DNA of 64,000 nt. Source: Armatimonadota bacterium. Its GTDB lineage: Bacteria; Armatimonadota; Fimbriimonadia; Fimbriimonadales; Fimbriimonadaceae. The DNA is taken from contig JAFDWU010000005.1 of NCBI GenBank assembly GCA_018268315.1, positions 62,001-126,000 on the forward strand. Reading direction: 5' to 3'. The position numbers were made by a program, and so were the translations under genes. Positions 17,873 through 27,084 of this stretch are shown in pieces. The stretch's first letter is position 1. Every line of letters starts with the position of its first letter. The notes under the pieces are model-generated. The model ran no database searches and had not been told where the DNA came from. It saw only the letters and a list, made by a program, of their open reading frames with translations.

Positions 17873-19066
17873 CTAGTCTTGTTTCACACAGAGGGCTTGC
17901 GACGCGGCACGAAACCACGGATCACCAGTATCTTTGGCATCAATAAGTACGGGCGGAAGCCACTCATGTCGTGGGGTCCCGTTGATATGGAACACCTGCT
18001 CGGTTGGGAAGGTGACGGAAATGCCCGACTTTGGAAGCTTGATCTGGTCGACTGCTCCGCGCAGGCCGGCCATCTTCGTTCCGATCACGGTTGCCCGGCG
18101 CATGGCGTCGAAGCCTATCGCGAGTCCCTCGCCCATACTTCCGGTCCACGCTCCAACAAGCACCACTAGGGACGCCTTTATGGGAATGCTTAATCGAGGT
18201 GTGGCGTACTCAACCCAGTCACGAACCGTTCCCGTTTCCCGCTCTTCAACCCGGTGGCGTTGAAATGGCAATCGCTTGCCGATGAACAGCCCCATGATCC
18301 CGCGCGCAACGGCGCTGTTGCCGCCGCTCGGCGTGTTCCGCAAGTCGATCACAATGCCTTTGGCCGAGCGCATCATCGGGATGGCTCTGTCGAAGGCGGG
18401 GATCAGGCCATTCTCACCCAGGCTGTTCTCCGGTCGCAGGTAAACAATCGCTCCCGGTCTTTGCTCAATTGCCAGGAGGCGTTTGCTTTCAGACTTTGAG
18501 GCAGTCGGCATCTCTAATGCCTTGTCCGGTCCCTTTGAACGAAGCACAACCTTTCGGGGAGTATCCCATCGTCCAGCAAGCGCCGAATTAAGCGCCCAAT
18601 CCCAAGCCCTAGCGTCAGGTTTCCTAAAACCAAGCCAGTCCTCGCAAGCCTTTCGTGCCTTTGTGCCGTTAATGCCAACAATCTCGTCTCCGGCATGGAC
18701 TCCGGCTCGCTCCGCAACCGAACCTTCCCGAACCTGATCGATTAGCGCGCGGCCGCTTGCCCAGTGCGCAATCATGTCAGTCCCACTCGGAACCAGCCTC
18801 GGCGAAGAACTGCTGTTTGTTCCCAGGCTCGCGTGGAAATCATGAAGCTCTCCAACCACTGCCTCCAAATCCTTCAGCAGCTCCCGCTTATCGGCAACCT
18901 GCGCAAATCTTGGCGCATAAGCCGCCTTGAGCGCATCAAGATCAATGCCGTCCTGCCGGACGTAAGCCCCGTACTGTTTCAGCGAATTGATGAGAAAGTC
19001 CAGATCGCTGCGGAAGTCCTGAACAGGTCCAGCGGAAACAGACAGAACGGCTACGGCGGCAAGCAT
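17873..19066 (-). CDS. PDZ-containing S41-family serine peptidase
   Basis: A 397-residue protein exported by an N-terminal hydrophobic segment (LAAVAVLSVSAGP). After a helical N-domain (HDFHASLGT near residue 76) comes a PDZ-like part (EGSVAERAGVHAGDEIVGING near residue 115-135). The S41 core has GIVIDLRNTPSGGNSAV, the nucleophile Ser in GAWTGSMGEGLAIGF near residue 310, and the catalytic Lys in GTKMAGLRG. Such enzymes cleave exported proteins or peptides. It is unrelated in detail to the other S41 gene in the window. CAGAAT lies seven bases upstream of the start. Confidence 0.85.
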   Translation of the reverse strand: MLAAVAVLSVSAGPVQDFRSDLDFLINSLKQYGAYVRQDGIDLDALKAAYAPRFAQVADKRELLKDLEAVVGELHDFHASLGTNSSSSPRLVPSGTDMIAHWASGRALIDQVREGSVAERAGVHAGDEIVGINGTKARKACEDWLGFRKPDARAWDWALNSALAGRWDTPRKVVLRSKGPDKALEMPTASKSESKRLLAIEQRPGAIVYLRPENSLGENGLIPAFDRAIPMMRSAKGIVIDLRNTPSGGNSAVARGIMGLFIGKRLPFQRHRVEERETGTVRDWVEYATPRLSIPIKASLVVLVGAWTGSMGEGLAIGFDAMRRATVIGTKMAGLRGAVDQIKLPKSGISVTFPTEQVFHINGTPRHEWLPPVLIDAKDTGDPWFRAASQALCVKQD

Positions 19067-19123
19067 TCTGCTTATTCTGACTTGTTACCGCTGCCCCTTC
19101 ATTACGCCATTCCATCAATACAC

Positions 19124-21526
19124 CTAATTGGTTCGCTCCTTGAACGCTCGGGCGAGATCGATCCGGTTTAGATAGGCAATCGATGGCGGTAGGGACAGCA
19201 GGGTCACCAGGATGATGGCAACCGCCGCCTGCACATACGTGAAAGGCAGGATGACCACCGAAAACGAGAATAAATTCTGCTGTTCCTCGGTCATCGAGGC
19301 GGCCCAGAACATCTTGACGAACTCCCGGCCGACCGGAAGTCCGATCGCAACACCGATGACCGCGACCACTAGATTCTCGGCGGCAATCATCAGCCCGATG
19401 CTCTTTCTGGAAACGCCCAACGTGCGAAGCGTGGCCACCTCGGATTGCCGCTCAAGCACGTTCATGCTGATCATGTTGAAGATGGTGGCGAATGCAAGGG
19501 CGGCCCCAAACAGCTCCATGATCCGCACGAATCGCGAGGATGTCTTGATGAGGTCCGTCACCATCGTGCGCATCGTCTCAGCTGAAATTGCAGAAGCCAC
19601 GCGAGGCAGGTTCAGCAACCGCTTTCGCAGCATTTCTTTGTGCAGGGGATCGGCAACGATGAGAATGCCGGTAATCGCGTTGCCAGGTAAGTCCAGATCG
19701 GCTCGGAAGAGGGTCTCTAGCTGCCATCGGGGCATGTAGACCTGGGTTCCGATCGCCTCGTCGCAGAAGCCGACCACTTTCACCTCTTTCGTGGTCGACT
19801 TATCCTTCGTAAGATATTCAGGAAGCGCTATCTGGACCGTATCGCCGACCTTCAGTTTCAGTTGGGAGCGCAGCGTTGGTCCAAAAATCGCGCCTTCTTC
19901 GGAGACCTTCATCGGCTTGCCGTCAAAACCGACAAGCGGGACAAGGCGTGAACCCGGCTCAATCCCATTCAGCAGAGCCGAGTACGAGCGCTTGCCGAAC
20001 CGGAACTCCATCGGTAGCTCCAATACGCCTTCCGCCCAGTTGATCCCGCTCCAAGAGCGCACCGTCTGGACCACGCGTTTGGACTGATAATCGTAGAAAT
20101 CCGCCCGAAGGTCGTAGCCAAACTCGGCGGAGAGAAGCTGGTTGATCGCGACATTCATCGAGTCCAGCAGCCCGCTGGCGGTTATCATCAGGCACATGCC
20201 CGAAACCACCCCGATCAGCGTCGAAACCGTTCTACGCGGCTGTCGGAAGACGTTTCGAAGCGGAATTCTCGCCATCATCGGCAGCCCTGGAAGAAGGGCG
20301 TCCAGCCGTAGCGACTGCCTGCCAAATGAGGGAGTAACAGGGCGCATCGCCTCTGCCGGGCCGATTCGGGAAGCCGCAATCGCCGGCAGCCACGCGGAAA
20401 CCATGCAAACCGCAACGCCGACAACGGAGCCGACTGTCGTAACACCCAGCCTCGGAATGATCTCCGGGAAGGGCACTTGCACTTGGGACATGTAGTAGCG
20501 CGAAAGCGCGTTCCCCAGCCATATCCCGAGGAGCACACCGAAGAAGCTTCCGACCACGCCAATCAGAATTGAGCCGGAAAGAAAGTGTCCGACGATCTGA
20601 CTCGGTGAAAGGCCAAGGCTTCGAAAGAGACCGATTTCCGGCCGTTGGGCTCGCACGAACCGGTTGAGCATGCTGTAAACCGAAACCGCGGCGGCGCCCA
20701 GAAATAGCATCGGAAATAGGACCGCGTACATCCTGAACCCCCGAACGTCCTGTTGCAGCATCTGATAGCTTGGCTGCTCCTTTCTCGGAATCGGATCTTC
20801 GGGATCGCTATCGATCAGAACCGATCGAGCGGCGTCCATCACCTTCTCCAAAGATGCGTTTGCGGCCGTTGTGCAATGAATTTCATTGATCTGACCGCTC
20901 TTCTGGAATAAGGCGCCGAGCACATTCTCATCCATGAACAGAACGCCGAATGTGTCGGGCATCGCGACAATATCCTGCTTGCTTCGAACCACGTAGAGGT
21001 ATTCATCGCTCTGGACGATGCCCGCAATGCGCAGGGATAGTCGGCTGTTCTGCCGGACCGCAATCAAGTAATCCCCCGGTTTCAATTCGTGATGCTTGGC
21101 AAATGCCGATTCCAGCAGGACTTCAGGAAAGCCGACTTGCGGCATTCTGCCTTTTGTAATGTGTAAGCGATTGACTTTGAGCTCGCGGTCTACCGGCATT
21201 CCAATGAGGCGGCCCAGCATCTTCTTGCTGGTGTCCTTGCTCAACTCAAGCGCCGTCTCCTCCACCAATCGACCTTCTACAGCGGTGACGCCCGGTATCT
21301 GGGCGATTCGATTCACGATCCGCTCGGGGGCGGAATTAAAGCGCACGGAGAAGTCCTCAAATCCAAGCTTGCGATAACTTCCCTCGTACGACCCGGCTAG
21401 GTTTTCATAAACCGAATAGGATCCGATCAGGAAGGCCACGCCAAGCGCGACCATGAAGGAGATGGAAACATACTGCCACCTTGACCTGGCTATGTCTCGA
21501 AGCGTCTTCCGCCAAAGGATGTTCAC
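19124..21526 (-). CDS. ABC transporter permease with two FtsX-type domains (MacB/LolCE-like)
   Basis: An 800-residue inner-membrane protein. A first helix (WQYVSISFMVALGVAFLIGSY) precedes a periplasmic domain, then three helices near residues 270-400. A second half repeats the plan (RRTVSTLIGVVSGMCLMITASGL, a second periplasmic part, then three C-terminal helices near 660-790). Eight-to-ten-helix duplicated FtsX permeases export lipoproteins, peptides or drugs by mechanotransmission. It starts with GTG in a TAGTG overlap with the ATPase gene, and it completes an operon with an adaptor and an ATPase. Confidence 0.9.
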   Translation of the reverse strand: MNILWRKTLRDIARSRWQYVSISFMVALGVAFLIGSYSVYENLAGSYEGSYRKLGFEDFSVRFNSAPERIVNRIAQIPGVTAVEGRLVEETALELSKDTSKKMLGRLIGMPVDRELKVNRLHITKGRMPQVGFPEVLLESAFAKHHELKPGDYLIAVRQNSRLSLRIAGIVQSDEYLYVVRSKQDIVAMPDTFGVLFMDENVLGALFQKSGQINEIHCTTAANASLEKVMDAARSVLIDSDPEDPIPRKEQPSYQMLQQDVRGFRMYAVLFPMLFLGAAAVSVYSMLNRFVRAQRPEIGLFRSLGLSPSQIVGHFLSGSILIGVVGSFFGVLLGIWLGNALSRYYMSQVQVPFPEIIPRLGVTTVGSVVGVAVCMVSAWLPAIAASRIGPAEAMRPVTPSFGRQSLRLDALLPGLPMMARIPLRNVFRQPRRTVSTLIGVVSGMCLMITASGLLDSMNVAINQLLSAEFGYDLRADFYDYQSKRVVQTVRSWSGINWAEGVLELPMEFRFGKRSYSALLNGIEPGSRLVPLVGFDGKPMKVSEEGAIFGPTLRSQLKLKVGDTVQIALPEYLTKDKSTTKEVKVVGFCDEAIGTQVYMPRWQLETLFRADLDLPGNAITGILIVADPLHKEMLRKRLLNLPRVASAISAETMRTMVTDLIKTSSRFVRIMELFGAALAFATIFNMISMNVLERQSEVATLRTLGVSRKSIGLMIAAENLVVAVIGVAIGLPVGREFVKMFWAASMTEEQQNLFSFSVVILPFTYVQAAVAIILVTLLSLPPSIAYLNRIDLARAFKERTN

Positions 21527-22263
21527 TACCAGTGGACCTCCGAAGGTGGGATCGGCGAGGCGTTGATTTCGTCGCTCACGATCTTGCCGCTGCGAAGCCT
21601 CACCGTGCGATCTGCTATCTGCGAGATCGCCGCATTGTGAGTCACAAGCAGGACGGTCTGGCCCCGCTCATGGGTGGTTGCATGCAGGAGATCAAGGATT
21701 CTGCGGCCGGTTTCCTCATCCAGTTCGCCGGTCGGCTCATCGCACAACATGATCGGCGCGCATTTAACGAGGGCGCGCGCAATCGCAACCCGTTGCTGCT
21801 CGCCCCCACTAAGCTCTGCAGGAAAATGGGCGCGCCTTTCCCCCAGTCCAACGGCTTCAAGCACTTCCCCCACGTTGAGCGGATTGGTGGAAAGGTCGGC
21901 AACGAGTTGGACATTCTCCTCAGCAGTCAGGGTGTTGACCAGATTGAAGAACTGAAAGATGAAGCCTACGGCGTCTCGGCGAAAGCGGGTCATCTGCCGC
22001 TCATCGAAGTGGGAGATGTTTTGACCGTTGATGACGACCTCGCCGTCGGTTGGCCGATCGAGCCCGCCGATTAGGTTCATGAGCGTGCTCTTACCGCAGC
22101 CGCTGGGGCCGAGGATCACGACGAATTCGCCCTTTTGGATGTCGAGGCTCACCTCAGAGAGCGCGCTGACCTTGACTTCGCCGACGGCGTAGGTTTTAGA
22201 CACGTTCTGAAGGTGGATGACCGCCTTATCGGCGTCAGGAAGCAACTTCCACCTCTTGTCCAT
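21526..22263 (-). CDS. ABC transporter ATP-binding protein (MacB/LolD type)
   Basis: A 245-residue nucleotide-binding subunit. Walker A GPSGCGKSTLMNL lies near residue 53, Q-loop FQFFNLV near 101, signature LSGGEQQRVAIARAL near 150, Walker B PIMLCDEPTGELDEETG near 172, and the H-loop VTHN near 208. The ELD variant and short length match LolD/MacB-type ATPases that power FtsX-like permeases. It overlaps the adaptor gene by 29 bases and the permease by one, so the three are one operon. Confidence 0.93.
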   Translation of the reverse strand: MDKRWKLLPDADKAVIHLQNVSKTYAVGEVKVSALSEVSLDIQKGEFVVILGPSGCGKSTLMNLIGGLDRPTDGEVVINGQNISHFDERQMTRFRRDAVGFIFQFFNLVNTLTAEENVQLVADLSTNPLNVGEVLEAVGLGERRAHFPAELSGGEQQRVAIARALVKCAPIMLCDEPTGELDEETGRRILDLLHATTHERGQTVLLVTHNAAISQIADRTVRLRSGKIVSDEINASPIPPSEVHW

Positions 22264-23647
22264 CCTTCAGCTTCTGGGGCTCCGACACCACCACGGTGTC
22301 ACCTGCTTTCAAACCTTGAAGCACCTCGACTTTATCGAAAGCTGATCGCCCAATCTTGACTTCTCTTCGGCTGACCTTAGCGCCAGACACAACAAAGACG
22401 GAAGCCGCGCCGCCGCTGACCATTACGGCATCGCTCGGAACGCTGATGGCTATTGGTTGCTTCTGCTCGCCATGCACGTCAACTTCAAGCCCAGGGACAA
22501 ACCGTTCTTTGCTTTCAAGAATCCTGATCCAAGCGCGGACAATTCGGGTCCGGATCGTTGCATCCGGCTTCGGCTCGGCTATCGAAGAAAGTCTTTCGAT
22601 CCTTCCTTTTAGGGGAGTGCCTGGCTGGGAAGGAAGGGTGATACCAACCATCATTCCTTCTCTGGCAACGTCAAGGTCTTCGGATCGTATTTCGGCCTCG
22701 ATGTGAAGGTCTTCGTTGGTGGCAACCCTTAGGGCAACGGTAAGGGGGCTGCTTAACGTCCCCGGTTCGGCATACCTACGAATGACAACACCAGAGACCG
22801 GCGCCCGAACCGAATATTTGGAAAGTTGCGTGCGCAAACGAGCAATATCGGCATCCGCCTGCTTCAGGCGCGCTTCCGCGCTTGCCACCTGCGCTCGGCG
22901 AACGTTTAGCTCATTCTCGGTCCTCTGGCTGAGGGCCAAATCCGTTTTCGCGACGTTAAGGGCCGCCTGAGCCGCTTTCACCTCCTCTGGAAGCGGGTCG
23001 TTTTCCATTTGTCGCAAAGCGTCCCTTGCGGCCCTGACCTGGGCGGCAGCGGCATCGTGCTCCATCTTTACGGAATCACGCTGAGCGGGAGCGATCGCGC
23101 CCTCCTTGAGTAGCATCTCGCTACGAGCAAGACGCTTACGGCTCTCAGATTCTATAGCTGCAAGGCGTTCGACCTCGTGCTTAGCCTGATTGATCGCTTC
23201 CACCCTCGTTCCGCGGTTCACACGCGCTAGATTTGCATCTGCCTGTTGAACTAGGGCGCCCGCCCTCTGCTTTGCCGATTCGGTTGAAATCTTGGCCGCC
23301 TGATAGCCCGAGAGAGCTTCCGAGACGCCCGCGCTTGCCGCGGATCGCGCCATATCAGCGCCCGCGAGCGCAATCTTCGCGTCGGCATCATCAAGCTGCA
23401 TCAATAGTTGTCCAGCGACAACCTGATCGCCTTCCCGTACGGGAATCTGCGTAATGCGACCGGCTATTTCTGAAGTCAGGTCATAGGTCTTTCCCACGAC
23501 AAATGCCTCGGCGGTAAAGGAAAGATCAAGACTTGCCTTTTCAGCTTTAGCTACGTGGACCGTAGTGGGGCGCTGATCCCGCATCCACATCCAGGCGCCG
23601 ATGACGCCGACTAGGAGCACTCCGAGCACTATATAAATTCGCCGCAT
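22235..23647 (-). CDS. MacA/HlyD-type periplasmic adaptor subunit
   Basis: About 470 residues. One N-terminal membrane anchor (RIYIVLGVLLVGVIGAWMWM) is followed by a lipoyl-like half (GRITQIPVREGDQVVAGQLLMQLDD), a long alpha-helical coiled-coil hairpin (~residues 85-265), the second lipoyl half (YSVRAPVSGVVIRRYAEPG) and a beta-barrel domain ending near GLKAGDTVVVS. It would bridge the FtsX-type permease to an outer-membrane channel; no TolC-like gene is present here. AAGGA precedes the ATG at 23647; a GTG two codons earlier is possible. Confidence 0.9.
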   Translation of the reverse strand: MRRIYIVLGVLLVGVIGAWMWMRDQRPTTVHVAKAEKASLDLSFTAEAFVVGKTYDLTSEIAGRITQIPVREGDQVVAGQLLMQLDDADAKIALAGADMARSAASAGVSEALSGYQAAKISTESAKQRAGALVQQADANLARVNRGTRVEAINQAKHEVERLAAIESESRKRLARSEMLLKEGAIAPAQRDSVKMEHDAAAAQVRAARDALRQMENDPLPEEVKAAQAALNVAKTDLALSQRTENELNVRRAQVASAEARLKQADADIARLRTQLSKYSVRAPVSGVVIRRYAEPGTLSSPLTVALRVATNEDLHIEAEIRSEDLDVAREGMMVGITLPSQPGTPLKGRIERLSSIAEPKPDATIRTRIVRAWIRILESKERFVPGLEVDVHGEQKQPIAISVPSDAVMVSGGAASVFVVSGAKVSRREVKIGRSAFDKVEVLQGLKAGDTVVVSEPQKLKDGQEVEVAS

Positions 23648-23792
23648 GGGCACTTCCTTGGAGTCCTATTCCAACCTGGAGTCTACCTACGGGTTCGCGG
23701 AAGTCCTTTGCTTAGCGACAGACTATTGAGGTTTGACCTTGATAATAAGGACGGTGAGTTCTAACCTTCGCCATCTTGCCGAAAGGAATAGC

Positions 23793-24611
23793 TCAGACGT
23801 GGAAGTCCGCGCCCGCCACGTACACCCCAAATTCCGAGACCTGTCTGAAGCCGATCTTCTCATACAGGCTGCGAGCCATCGCCGAGGAGTGCAGTACGCC
23901 AAGCCGGTAACCCGCCTCCCTCCCGGCATGGAGAGCCTCCAGCGTCAGGGTTCGCGCCAAGCCTTTGCCGCGCGCCTCATCCTTGGTTGCTACCCCGTGC
24001 ACCCCGGCAGAAGTTCCGTCCATATTCAGGAGGGCTTTAGAAACTGCTTGGCCATTCATGTACGCAAGCCAGCAGCGCGCTGGCGAACCTGGCTTCCCTA
24101 TAGGAAAAGAGTACGAGAGCTCGCGATGTTCTTGTTGTTGATCGTCCGGTACGCCCCAGCGCCAAGCAACCAAGCTGTAAGCTTGGGCAAGGTCCTCGTC
24201 CGTCGTCGCTTCGCGAATTACTACTCCCTCTGGGCACGGCTCGCGGGGTGGTAAGTCGGCCAGATCCATCGTCATGCCCGGCACAATTTCCGCTTTCGTC
24301 ATGCCGCGCGCCCTCAACAGCTCCGCAAGGTTGGCAGGCGTGGCGCTTGGGTGTACAACCCATGCGAACGGCACTCCCCGCTTCTGATAGTGATCAAAGA
24401 TTCGATCGATGAGCGGCTCTGCGTCCCCTTCCGGTCGGAACCGCAGGACGGCGTTGTAAGGCAAGTAGGATAACGGAGTATCAAACCAAAGCGCGCTTTG
24501 CTCGTCGTGCAGCGCGCAACCCGGACCCTTGCCGAAGTTCGACCACAGAGCCCAGAAGTTCTCTTCTGTGGCGCCGACGCAGGCTTCAAGCGATAGGTCA
24601 TTGGCGATCAT
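23793..24611 (-). CDS. GNAT-family N-acetyltransferase
   Basis: A 272-residue protein. The C-terminal half is a GNAT fold: VVIREATTDEDLAQAYSLV as the first strand and helix, the acetyl-CoA loop VATKDEARGKGLARTLTL near residue 208-225, then GYRLGVLHSSAMARSLYEKIGF with the usual YEKIGF. The N-terminal half (~130 residues) resembles a degenerate second GNAT-like or substrate domain. Substrate unknown. TAACAT six bases before the ATG suggests a leaderless promoter; the gene is divergent from the DinB gene across 69 bp. Confidence 0.85.
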   Translation of the reverse strand: MIANDLSLEACVGATEENFWALWSNFGKGPGCALHDEQSALWFDTPLSYLPYNAVLRFRPEGDAEPLIDRIFDHYQKRGVPFAWVVHPSATPANLAELLRARGMTKAEIVPGMTMDLADLPPREPCPEGVVIREATTDEDLAQAYSLVAWRWGVPDDQQQEHRELSYSFPIGKPGSPARCWLAYMNGQAVSKALLNMDGTSAGVHGVATKDEARGKGLARTLTLEALHAGREAGYRLGVLHSSAMARSLYEKIGFRQVSEFGVYVAGADFHV

Positions 24612-24617
24612 GCCGGT

Positions 24618-24674
24618 ATGTTATCAGAGAAGGTCGTCCGACAAGGATTTTCCGGAGTTGGGCCGTGGTAGCCT
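24618..24674. promoter_or_regulatory. divergent leaderless promoters (GNAT and DinB genes)
   Basis: Minus strand TAACAT (24618-24623) is six bases before ATG 24611. Plus strand TAGCCT (24669-24674) is six bases before ATG 24681. Spacing is identical on both sides and neither has a Shine-Dalgarno. Confidence 0.6.
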
Positions 24675-24680
24675 GTCCTC

Positions 24681-25148
24681 ATGGAACCTCAGACCCCAGC
24701 CGCCAAGTCCCTTGCAGGCGCGTGCAAGATATTCCGCCAAGACCTTGAAGCGCTGCCGGAGGACGCTTACTGCAAACAATTTGGCCCGGCCACCCGCACC
24801 GTAGCCGACATCGTGTTCGAAGTCAACATGGTGAACGATCATGTGTCGATGGAAATTCGCGGCGAGAAGCCGTTTGAATGGCCGGAAGATGGCTGGGTTA
24901 AGGCGCCTACTGATTTCAACACGAAGGCGATTGTGCTGGACGCTTTCAATAAGTCCGCGCAGGCAGCGATGGACACCGCAAACGGACTCACTGCTGAGCA
25001 GATGGAGGAGCCGATGACCAAGGATGACGGCAGCCCGACCACCCGCGCGGAGCGATGCCGATTCATGGGTCTGCACATGTGGTACCACAGCGGCCAGTTG
25101 AACTTCATCCAGACTCTACTCGGCGATGATGCTTGGCACTGGAACTAA
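24681..25148 (+). CDS. DinB-family protein
   Basis: A 155-residue four-helix DinB-like protein. Probable metal-ligand His residues: NDHVSMEI near residue 52 and HMWYHSGQLNFIQTLLG near residues 132-148, which is the typical C-terminal DinB helix. Uncharacterised; the fold is shared with thiol-dependent transferases. It has its own leaderless-type -10. Convergent with the CPT-like gene, six bases away. Confidence 0.8.
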   Translation: MEPQTPAAKSLAGACKIFRQDLEALPEDAYCKQFGPATRTVADIVFEVNMVNDHVSMEIRGEKPFEWPEDGWVKAPTDFNTKAIVLDAFNKSAQAAMDTANGLTAEQMEEPMTKDDGSPTTRAERCRFMGLHMWYHSGQLNFIQTLLGDDAWHWN

Positions 25149-25154
25149 GCCGTT

Positions 25155-25721
25155 CTATGATTTCGGAGAATGCCTCATGCGCTCAAACGCGCAGGGGCTT
25201 TGCCGTCCTGCCCACGACTGAATAACTCGTTCCACGTTCTCATTCAGAGGCTGAGTGGAATCGACTTCCAGATCATAAAGGCAGAGTCCCTGAAGGGTTT
25301 CGAAATCCCTCTTCGCATCGCCGGCTGGGCGATCACCACGCGCTGCCTCCCGCCTCTCCAGTTCCGGCAATGTGCAACGCAGGCCCACCGTGAAGACGTC
25401 AAAGTGCCCAAGCAGACCAAGCAGCCGTACCATCCACTCTCGGGTTTCGATGATGTGCTCGACGATCAGGTTGTTGCCGGCATCGGCGAGGGCGGGCAAG
25501 GTTCGGTGGAAGCCATCGAAGAACGCTTCACGCATCTGCGACCATTCGAACTCGCCCGATCTCATCCGCGACATTGGCAGGCAGCCTGCGGCAAAGATAT
25601 GGTCAATCGAGTAGTGCCAGAAAGGCTCTGTCAAGGCGTCTTGGAGAGCCTTCGCGAGCGTCGACTTTCCTGAACTCGACGGCCCGTCAACCAGGATGAT
25701 CTTTCCTGGAGAGGTACTCAA
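25155..25721 (-). CDS. chloramphenicol phosphotransferase-like P-loop kinase
   Basis: A 188-residue P-loop protein. Walker A GPSSSGKSTLAKAL lies near residues 14-27, then HYSIDHIFAAG (Asp in the CPT active site), VEHIIETREW, and the CPT-family FTVGLRCTLPELERREAARGDR near residue 110-131. Family members phosphorylate chloramphenicol or other small hydroxyl substrates; resistance is not implied here. The start is TTG, six bases after the cytochrome gene's stop, so it is likely in the same operon. Confidence 0.8.
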   Translation of the reverse strand: MSTSPGKIILVDGPSSSGKSTLAKALQDALTEPFWHYSIDHIFAAGCLPMSRMRSGEFEWSQMREAFFDGFHRTLPALADAGNNLIVEHIIETREWMVRLLGLLGHFDVFTVGLRCTLPELERREAARGDRPAGDAKRDFETLQGLCLYDLEVDSTQPLNENVERVIQSWAGRQSPCAFERMRHSPKS

Positions 25722-25726
25722 TATCT

Positions 25727-27007
25727 CTATTTCGGCTTGTCCTTATCCTTGGGCTTGTGCACAACCTGGAAAAGCTCGAAGAAAAGCATTTCATCCTTTG
25801 ATGAAGGCCCGGCGTCGACCACTCTTGGGGGCGAATACGGGTTTCGTGGATTGCCTGCGCTGTTGTCGTAGGTGCCGGTCACATAGATGCGAGAGCCAGC
25901 CGGAATCTCCAACGGCTTCTTGAGATAGTAAAGCAGTTGCCAATCGGGATCCCAATCATTGATGCAGACTAGCGGTTTCGAGTAACCCGCCGGGTATTTC
26001 ACCCACGCCTTGAAAGTGCGCCCAAGATAGTGCATGTGCGGCCAAACCGCATAGATTGTTGTGGGGTGCTTCGTCTTGTTGCCCAAAGCGAACACCCGGA
26101 CGTCACGCTGGCCCGGTTCTAAATAGATTGAATCCGAAGCCACAACGTGAACATTCATCTCATCCTTTGGCGGCTCTGAGCTGAAGTAGAGCCCAACCTG
26201 AGTTTGCTCAACCTCCGGTTTGCCGGTCGTTTTGTAGTGCATGTCCATCAGAATGCAGTCACCCGGGTTGATAAGAAACGCGGTCCCTTGTGGCGATTCA
26301 AATGGAGGCGCTCCGGTAGACCAGAAGCCAAGCGTGTTGTATGTCTCGATTGGCTCTATGGACCGCTGATCCCAGCTGTTATCTTCGTGGTCGAATTTGA
26401 TCTTCCGACACTTTTCCGCTTCCTCTTTCTTCACAAGAGAAGGAATGACGTGATGCACGGTTCCCTTCTGGCTCGGCCGGAAATCAACAGCGCGAACCCA
26501 AGTTGGCTTGGTGATGTGCGGATCGATGAGGTAGTCGCGATAGAAGTCGACGCCCTCGGCCGAGATTTTGGTGGGTTTCTCGGGAGCGATGACCATGTCC
26601 GGTTGGCCTAGGCGCCATCCAGGCGTGATCTTTGGGGGTTCGGGTGCCGATTTAGGGTCACCTTCCGGCGCACCTGTAGCCGCCCACTTGGCGATAATGC
26701 TCTTCTCCTGCGGAGTGAGAACCGGAATATCCTTGAACTCACCATAATGCGGGTTCGCCTTCCACGGCGGCATGAAATTGGTGGAGGTCACGCTAGCGAT
26801 GGTGGCGGCATGCTTGCGGGCGTTCTCGTAGCCGACCAGCGTGAAAGGGGCGACCCGGCTTTCGCTGTGGCAGCTTACGCAGCGCTTGTACAGAATGGGC
26901 GCAACGTCCTTGGAGAAGGTCGGGGCGCTTGGGGCGGCACGCTGTGGTCCACTCATGCCGATAGTAGCGATGGCGCAAGTGCCCGCCAAGAGAAGTCGCC
27001 TGATCAT
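25727..27007 (-). CDS. exported cytochrome c / copper type II monooxygenase-like protein
   Basis: About 426 residues. After a signal peptide (MIRRLLLAGTCAIATIG) comes a c-type cytochrome-like domain with one haem motif CVSCHS near residue 42 and the planctomycete-like NFMPPWK. The remainder resembles peptidylglycine-monooxygenase-type copper proteins: a His-His pair in GTVHHVI, DMHYKTTG, and HMHYLG (possible HxH ligands). Such fusions are seen in planctomycetes, acidobacteria and relatives; the substrate is unknown. I chose the ATG at 27007 because TATCCT lies six bases before it. Longer starts run into an intergenic repeat and are not credible. Confidence 0.7.
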   Translation of the reverse strand: MIRRLLLAGTCAIATIGMSGPQRAAPSAPTFSKDVAPILYKRCVSCHSESRVAPFTLVGYENARKHAATIASVTSTNFMPPWKANPHYGEFKDIPVLTPQEKSIIAKWAATGAPEGDPKSAPEPPKITPGWRLGQPDMVIAPEKPTKISAEGVDFYRDYLIDPHITKPTWVRAVDFRPSQKGTVHHVIPSLVKKEEAEKCRKIKFDHEDNSWDQRSIEPIETYNTLGFWSTGAPPFESPQGTAFLINPGDCILMDMHYKTTGKPEVEQTQVGLYFSSEPPKDEMNVHVVASDSIYLEPGQRDVRVFALGNKTKHPTTIYAVWPHMHYLGRTFKAWVKYPAGYSKPLVCINDWDPDWQLLYYLKKPLEIPAGSRIYVTGTYDNSAGNPRNPYSPPRVVDAGPSSKDEMLFFELFQVVHKPKDKDKPK

Positions 27008-27013
27008 CCCCAA

Positions 27014-27019
27014 AGGATA
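27014..27019 (-). promoter_or_regulatory. -10 hexamer, cytochrome/monooxygenase gene
   Basis: TATCCT six bases before the ATG at 27007; no Shine-Dalgarno. This decides the start against the longer frame. Confidence 0.55.
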
Positions 27020-27084
27020 GATCATTACATCGTGATTACGCACTCGTCTTCTTGACTTATTGTAGAGGGTGGTCATTGCATTCG

